Assembly (NCBI GenBank): GCA_022496185.1
Contig: WTXG01000007.1
Coordinates: 372,001-436,000, forward strand
DNA length: 64,000 bases
Direction of reading: 5' to 3'
Source: Multifurca ochricompacta
Taxonomy: Eukaryota; Basidiomycota; Agaricomycetes; Russulales; Russulaceae
Position 1 is the first letter of the stretch. Every line of letters starts with the position of its first letter. Below the pieces are notes generated by a model. It had not been told where the DNA came from, did no database searches, and worked only from the letters and a program-made list of their open reading frames with translations. Shown here one piece after another: positions 58,369 through 64,000 of this stretch. The position numbers were made by a program, and so were the translations under genes.

Positions 58369-59207
58369 TCATATATATGTGTAGAATATGTGCCTCAGCC
58401 CGACCGACACCGAGATCACGAAAAGATTGTCGCATTGCATCGCGACGTCCAGAGCCCGCTGTAGATTGGGTCTATTTTCATTCTCTGTGAAGTGCATGTA
58501 GGTCTCCACAACCTGCGTGGTTTTGAGTAACGTAGAATGGGCGGACTCTCGACGCATGAAGCGAACCTCATTGAACCTAGCGAAGACCTCAGGAGAAACT
58601 TTGCGTAATGGCAAGGAGAGCTGCTTCGAACTGGAGGGGCATATGACGGGGTACCCGGCATGCCAACGAATGGAGCGTCTATGTATATGGGGAGATCCTC
58701 GATGAAACTGATTGCAGCATAGAGTTGCTCCCAGCGGTCGAACTCAAACTCAATAAATCCACGCTTGCCCTGCTTCTTCCAATAGCTGTACTCTTTAAAC
58801 ATGTGTGTGACGTAGTCGGGTATACCACGTAGAAGCCAGATCAAGCGCGCCATTTTAAGCTTGATCTGGCCACGGTGATTTGGCAGCTGTTGGCGGATGT
58901 CTCAGCCCAGATCTTACAGAATTCTTTGTGTTGCAGCCAATGCTGCCGCTGACAATCCTGGAGGGAATTATAGTCCAACGCAGCGGAATTGAAGGGGTCA
59001 TACCCGTACCTTGTCACAGTATCTCGCTGACCTGGACGCATCGGTCACTTTCGGAAATCAGGGACATAATAAGCTCACTCAGTGAACGGCGTACTTGCAG
59101 TTGGCACACTTAAGAGGCGCTTTATCACTTGTGCGGCCATGCCGCTCGCAAGAAGGATTCGAACATGTAATGAGTGTTCTCTTCACAGGTGGTGGTGGTC
59201 CTGACAT
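58369..59207 (-). CDS. MYND zinc-finger protein
   Basis: MYND-finger protein of unknown role. The start is ATG at 59207 (MSGPPPPVKRTLITCSNPSC), followed by KAPLKCANCKSARYCDKDCQ and RQHWLQHKEFCKIW. The finger is complete only if a 22-nt exon (59010-59031) is used. It gives C-x2-C ... C-x3-C-x7-H-x3-C, the MYND pattern. The rest is a single helical domain: MARLIWLLRGIPDYVTHMFK, GKRGFIEFEFDRWEQLYAAI and FARFNEVRFMRRESAHSTLL, ending LRHIFYTYI. One base seems lost near 58886. Such proteins are expanded in agaricomycetes; partners unknown. Confidence 0.78.
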
Positions 59208-59291
59208 GATTGATTAGTGGCTCGCGGACATGGTGGCTGTGGCTGTGTTTGTTCAGAGCATGAGTACAGCGCTTAAGCTTTAAGACCCGTT

Positions 59292-59841
59292 ATGTCTTTC
59301 ACTCTAACAACTTATCTTCGTTCAGTCTTCTCTCCATTTTCTCGCAGGCTTCATAATCGTGCACTCATTAGACCTGTACCACAACAAAGAGGTGCGGATT
59401 TTTATTTTTTTCCATGTAACACGGAGTTACAATCCTCATTTACGTCGCAGGCGACATTGTTACTCCAGATGATTTTCTCAAAGCTATAGGCCGAGGCTCT
59501 GACACGAAGATATCGTTTGATATGTGGGACGCCCTCTGGAAGACTGACGGTCGGTCTTTGAAGCAGGCTGGAGTGGCCGTACGTGACCGCAGGTGTGCCC
59601 TACTCACTCAAGTATAGGGTAATCGAGTGACCGCCAAACTAGATATATACTCTGGGCGATGGAGCGGTATCGTCAGCAAGGTCACCCTTCTGACTACGCG
59701 CATGAGGCCAAGCCGAAGAAAAAGATAAGAGGGTGTGTTTATTCCCTACTCCCCCACAGGTGTGTCTTGGGTTAATTACTGAATAGACATGGGCCCTCCG
59801 TGCAATTTGGCAAGCGTATCCGATCTCGACGACGCCAATGA
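59292..59841 (+). CDS. FYV4: Mitochondrial small-subunit ribosomal protein mS41 (Fyv4)
   Basis: Mitoribosomal protein of the Fyv4/IGR family. The Arg/Ser-rich N-terminus MSFTLTTYLRSVFSPFSRRL is a probable presequence. The mature domain reads GDIVTPDDFLKAIGRGSDTK, ISFDMWDALWKTDGRSLKQA, GVAVRDRR and YILWAMERYRQQGHPSDYAH, matching the IGR motif and the RDRRYILW signature. The tail PSVQFGKRIRSRRRQ is basic. Three short introns; the start is the first ATG. Confidence 0.88.
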
Positions 59842-59964
59842 TCCATTTACATGTCAACCGCATGTCAGTCGCCATTCCCCCAGGCGCGAGCAGATACACA
59901 ATTCTTACTTCACTCCCCGATGCTACGCCTTTACAATACATCGTTTGATTAGCTAACTTTGGTA

Positions 59965-60958
59965 TTATGCGGGAGGCGTTGCTGTTCGCGGCGGTATAAG
60001 CTTCCTCAGGGAGACATCGTAGACAACTAGTAACATAACGAAGAAGATTTCTTCAACTTATCAAATAAATCTCACCTTCCTCAATCTTCTTGATGTCATA
60101 CTTGAGACTGTCGAAGCGACGGCGAAGTAGATCGTTTTTGAGGTTCAACTAGACCGACGATCAGCTCAAACGCTGGGACCAAACCGGCGGAGCTCACATA
60201 CCATAGAGAAACCGGTGAACACCTCTTTGGCGAAGGCAGATATCCTCAGTGGTGCTTCGAAGTCGCCAAGGGTAACTGTATTGACTGCCAAACGAGACTA
60301 CTCGTCTGATTCACGTATTCTGCAACGCAAAGAGTGAAGGTTGCGCACCAGTTCATTGATAACAGTTATGACGCCATGAAGGTAATCTTCTGGTGTCAAC
60401 GAGAACCTGTCCTTCCATTCTTCTCTGACTGGGGAATGGATTGTACATCATCGAACTCCTCGCATGGAAACCTAGGTGGGGGACGTACTACCGAGCTGCT
60501 CGGCAACTGTGACCAAAGGTACGAGCGTCCCATTTGCAAGAAAGGAGGCGAAAACCACTGAAAATACGGCAGCTCTAAGGGGGACGGTCCATAAGTCTTT
60601 CCATCTCCACAGTTCGTCCTGTGGAACTGCCCCTGCGAGAGCAGCTGTAATTCTATGGCAGTTGTGAAAGACTGGTTTAATAGTTTCGAGTAATTCCGGA
60701 ACTACGGGAACGATGTTTTTTTTTCCGACAACATTTAGATATACCCCCGCACTTTCAGATTTCGGAGTCAAATGAACTTTGTCGAGCATACTTGTCATCA
60801 GTCGCACTTTCTTTTCAAATTCTCCAACGTGTTCACGAATCCTCTGTGTGAATGAGATTTATGAGAGCATCCCATCGAGATAATATGCGATTCACTTCTT
60901 TGAGCTGAGCTTCACGTTCCAAAAGCTCATTAATGAAGTCGAGATCTCGAGGATCCAT
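59965..60958 (-). CDS. TSN: Translin (TSN)
   Basis: Nucleic-acid-binding protein that with TRAX forms the C3PO ribonuclease. The start is ATG at 60958 (MDPRDLDFINELLEREAQ). Next come RLMTSMLDKVHLTPKSE, PELLETIKPVFHNCHRITAA, LWRWKDLWTVPLRAAVFSVV, FASFLANGTLVPLVTVAEQL, PEDYLHGVITVINELVRNLH, VNTVTLGDFEAPLRISAFAK, EVFTGFSM, LNLKNDLLRRRFDSLKYDIK and KIEEVVYDVSLRKLIPPRTA, in the family order. The C-terminal motif LNLKND-LR-R-D-LKYD-KK-EE-VYD is diagnostic. Divergent from SEN1 with 211 bp between start codons. Confidence 0.92.
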
Positions 60959-61169
60959 GACGGTCAATTGTGGCTAATTGCTAGTGGTCGCGTTCGCGCA
61001 CATTTCAGTCACGTGACTTGACTTTGACACCACAGATTAAGGCCCGCTTTCTTTCCTTTCTTTACTTCTACCTCCAACACCTAGACATTAGATATATTGC
61101 ACACAACCAGCCACGTATTTCAACCAACTCTCATCGGAACACCCTCACCACTATTGTTTATAATTGCGC

Positions 61170-64000
61170 ATGCTTTCGGTAAATGCCAATGACACCAAGC
61201 AAGTTCAAGTCCTCCTCGAACGCCTTCGCAAGGAGCCGGTTGGGAGCGAAGGGTCGACTGATAATATCATGAAAGTAGTTTTTGAATATCTCTTCAAAGT
61301 TCCTGCAGATCCATCAGACGGCGTGTATCATTGGTTTTGCCAGCGAGCCGACAATGTCACCCAGGAGGCAGCTGCGTTTCTTCTTCGGCTGTTTGCATAC
61401 GATAGCCAACGAGTTGACGATTGGAGGACCCGCATGAAGAGCCTTATGTCGTCTTGTTGTGACTGTGTTAGAGAGCTCCAAGAGGCGAAGAGAACATCCC
61501 AAGAGACGTGCGCCTGTCCTTGTATAACATGTCACCCTGCTTGACCAGGTGCCTCAGATACTTGGCGGTATTCCCTCCCAAAACGCGTCAAACATTCATG
61601 CGTAGCTTCAGCAGCTGGGAGACTTCACTCTTCTTAGATGGCCTCGCCTCCTGTTGCATTTCCCTGGAAGGTATCACAAGTCCTACGGATGTCACACTTT
61701 TAGACGCGCCTCCAGCCCTGATTTACCTTGCCCTGTCAAATCTTGATATCTTTCAAGACAACCGAGTCTTATCAATTATTGCAAGATACGTTCCCTCCCA
61801 GCCTATATCGTGGCCACCAGACCCACCCCCACCTGGCCTGTTCTATCTATTATTTCACGAGAATGCAACCGTCCGTCATTGGGCTGAGCAGCAGTTATTG
61901 CGATGTCAGCACATGCCAATGTCAGTGGAAAAGATCGTTCGCCCGTATTTAACTGCCTTCAAAGCAGTCCTAGATACTTTGACAGCACGCGAGCCCACCA
62001 CAGACCCTAGCTCTAGTTCAGCCTTCCCATTTTCCCAGGATACTGCGGTTATCTGGTCTGGTTTTTTGTTTTTTCTTCGACTCTTACCACCCGAGTTTCT
62101 CAAGCCGGGAGGACAGTTTCATGTGGACTTGAGCCGCATCATTGCGAGCCATCTACACGATACGGGACCTCGTGCGTATCCCTTCTGCGTCTTGTTGAGT
62201 ATATCCCCCGACGTGTTTACCAGAGTTCACGAATGTACTTCGATGCTATGTCTTCCTACTTCGGCAGATTGGCGCAGACATCTGGTCGAATGAGAGCTCA
62301 GACTATCCCCAAGTCGTCTTCGACGCAATAAAGGATAACCCATGTTTCACAGAGTTAGTGCGGGGCTTCGAATTACAGGATAATGAGCCATGGGTCTTGC
62401 TTTGGTTTCCGGATTTTCTTTATAGCATTTGGACGCAGGAAACCTTTGACGACGTCCTTGTGAAGATGGTCGATTTTCTCTGCGAAGAGCTGCAACATGA
62501 ACGCTTTCAAGATGTGCGTCCCGCCGCCATGCTTGTCGCAGCAGACGTAGGTTTGCCTTCTTAGGCCATGAGAAACTTACAGATATACTTGATAACAGCT
62601 ACTTCGTTCCATACTGTCTAAGTCCGAGAGCGAGAAGGACATTTCCCGGCGCACAGCTGCTCTGCATTCACTTGACATTCATGTTGACCATTTCGTCACC
62701 GTTGCCTTTTCACGCGCATACAGTGGCCCAGAGTGGGCTGCCACCCGCACATCAATTCGAGTTCTTGTATCACAGGTATCAAAGATGAGTTACCAAAACA
62801 TTTCAACAACCATCACCCATTTATCACAAGCTGCGTCGCTTCATGAATTGGAAACAACAGTCCCAGACGTACGCAAGCAAACATGGGCCAAGATTTTTGG
62901 CAGCATACAGCCTCATGATTCTGACGCTATCTTGACAATGATTTCCATTGCGGCACCGTTCGCCCACCTTTGTCCGCTCACCAAGAGTGCATTTGCACCA
63001 GTCCTCAACGGACAGGGCTCCAGGGCGAGAGTGGCGTTCGACGAGGTCAACAGCGCCTTGCTGGTTTTTCGTTCTGGCTATTCCGAAGTCATCTCGAAGT
63101 ACGCCAATTATAACTCTTCTGCAGCCATTGAAACACTCCTTCGCCGACCGGGGGTTGCAAAAGACGTGGCCGTCTTAATGCTATGTCCAAGCGAAGGTCT
63201 CCAAGGCGCCGCGCAGGCGCTAGTGGGGCAGGCTTTTGATGCGGACGTTCGCGTCGAATGTTTTCATGCCATGCTTAGGAACTTGTTGGATGCCACACTG
63301 CAAGGTATTTTTACCTTTATGGAAACATTTATGAAATACGCGGTCATTGTACCCGAGGCCTGCGATATCTCAAAAGCGCTCGTCCGTTGCTTGACGGACG
63401 TTATCGAAGTACTCTGCTCGTCACCAGATAGCCTATTACTCGACAACCAGCTCTTGAAGAGTGACAATGGCACAGTACTGCGAGTCGCACTACCGAAGTT
63501 TTGGACCCTGATGACAGAGTCTATCTCCATTATTTTCAGGAAAACACCTGCATGGTCGGTTTATTTTGACGCCGAAGATATGATACGGTGGATGCGCGAC
63601 GCGCTCATCTTTGGGCGAGATATGCTGGCTCAGTGGAGAGTGATTGAATCTGCTGTTGTCTCCCATGTGGACCCCCCTCCCTCCCAGAAGCCTTCGAAAC
63701 AGAAACTCTCACGTATCGGGAAGAAAATGATTGACGACCTACAACAATTTTTACCCGAGCTTATCAAGTGGCTGCGTCTGACTGACGAAGAACTACTTCA
63801 TCAATCTTTCGCTCTGCTCCAGTCTCTTTTAGATTGTTTCAAGAAAATTGGCGTACGACCCTCAGAAATGGGTATACAAAAACTCACACGACATATCGAG
63901 GGCTCGCGGAACAAGGGCGCTAAGATGCAGACCAGACTAGACTCGGCACGCATCCTGAAACTGGAAGCTACCTTGGGTGCATTCGAAGACGATGACGTCG
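61170..64000 (+). CDS. SEN1: Helicase SEN1/senataxin N-terminal region, 3' end outside window
   Basis: N-terminal helical-repeat domain of the Sen1-type RNA/DNA helicase, which terminates non-coding transcription and removes R-loops. The start is ATG at 61170 (MLSVNANDTKQVQVLLERLR). The family block WFCQRADNVTQEAAAFLLRL then FAYDSQRVDDWRTRMKSLMS is followed after an intron by YLAVFPPKTRQTFMRSFSSW, PALIYLALSNLDIF, PPPGLFYLLFHENATVRHWA, EQQLLRC and, after further introns, WVLLWFPDFLYSIWTQETFD. The right part (62600-64000) continues as helical repeats. The helicase core lies outside. Identification rests on order and motifs of the SEN1_N family. Confidence 0.82.

Noticed and set aside
1..64000. 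tRNA, rRNA, CRISPR or phage features
   Set aside because: No A/B-box pairs with cloverleaf potential, no rRNA-like sequence and no regularly spaced repeats were noticed by eye; a covariance-model scan would be decisive.

Overview
The window looks like nuclear DNA of a filamentous basidiomycete, most likely an agaricomycete. The evidence is about 35 densely packed, intron-rich genes with introns of mostly 45-60 nt, typical eukaryotic housekeeping proteins, convergent and divergent gene pairs with very short spacers, and BTB/POZ genes of the kind expanded in mushrooms. No bacterial operons, CRISPR array, rRNA or convincing tRNA was seen. One short AT-rich stretch (about 14.3-15.2 kb) may be transposon-derived. 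Gene models were assembled by eye from six-frame translation, family motifs and splice consensus, so exon borders are approximate except where stated.

Layout. 0-14.3 kb: EFL1 (60S ribosome maturation GTPase, 3' end cut by the window edge), a ZNG1/CobW GTPase, a STYX-type pseudophosphatase, HUT1 nucleotide-sugar transporter, a membrane-anchored SET protein, NADPH-cytochrome P450 reductase, a She9/Mdm33 mitochondrial inner-membrane protein and a HIT hydrolase. 15.2-25.6 kb: a phosphopentomutase/phosphoglucomutase, MCM-binding protein and a Dpb3-type histone-fold protein back to back, then DDB1. 25.9-37.2 kb: a VNX1-type vacuolar cation/H+ antiporter, a serine-rich unknown, C-14 sterol reductase ERG24, ORC2 and a polytopic membrane protein. 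37.9-46.8 kb: V-ATPase subunits d and c head to head, ZCCHC10, an unknown, mitochondrial uL6m, a membrane unknown and ARC1. 47.0-64.0 kb: an IPNS-like 2OG oxygenase, a second histone-fold protein, HSP20, guanine deaminase, two BTB proteins, MON1, a MYND protein, mitochondrial mS41, translin and the start of SEN1 (cut by the right edge).

Themes. DNA replication and repair (ORC2, MCMBP, two Dpb3/CHRAC-like histone folds, DDB1), vacuole function (two V-ATPase Vo subunits, VNX1, MON1), ER lipid and redox metabolism (CPR, ERG24, HUT1) and mitochondrial translation (uL6m, mS41) recur. The shared head-to-head promoters of V-ATPase d/c and of MCMBP/Dpb3-like suggest co-regulation.

Most notable: an extreme microexon content (6, 13, 17, 18, 18, 22, 24 and 25 nt), including a 6-nt exon that restores the R-x-S cosubstrate motif of the 2OG oxygenase and consecutive 17/18/24-nt exons at the phosphomutase active site; five inferred GC-AG introns; and a STYX homologue that keeps the catalytic Cys but has Leu in place of the P-loop Arg. 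At least a dozen conserved genes carry apparent one-base deletions, mostly at short homopolymers. All go in the same direction, so they look like assembly or sequencing error rather than gene decay; the affected reading frames should be treated with care.
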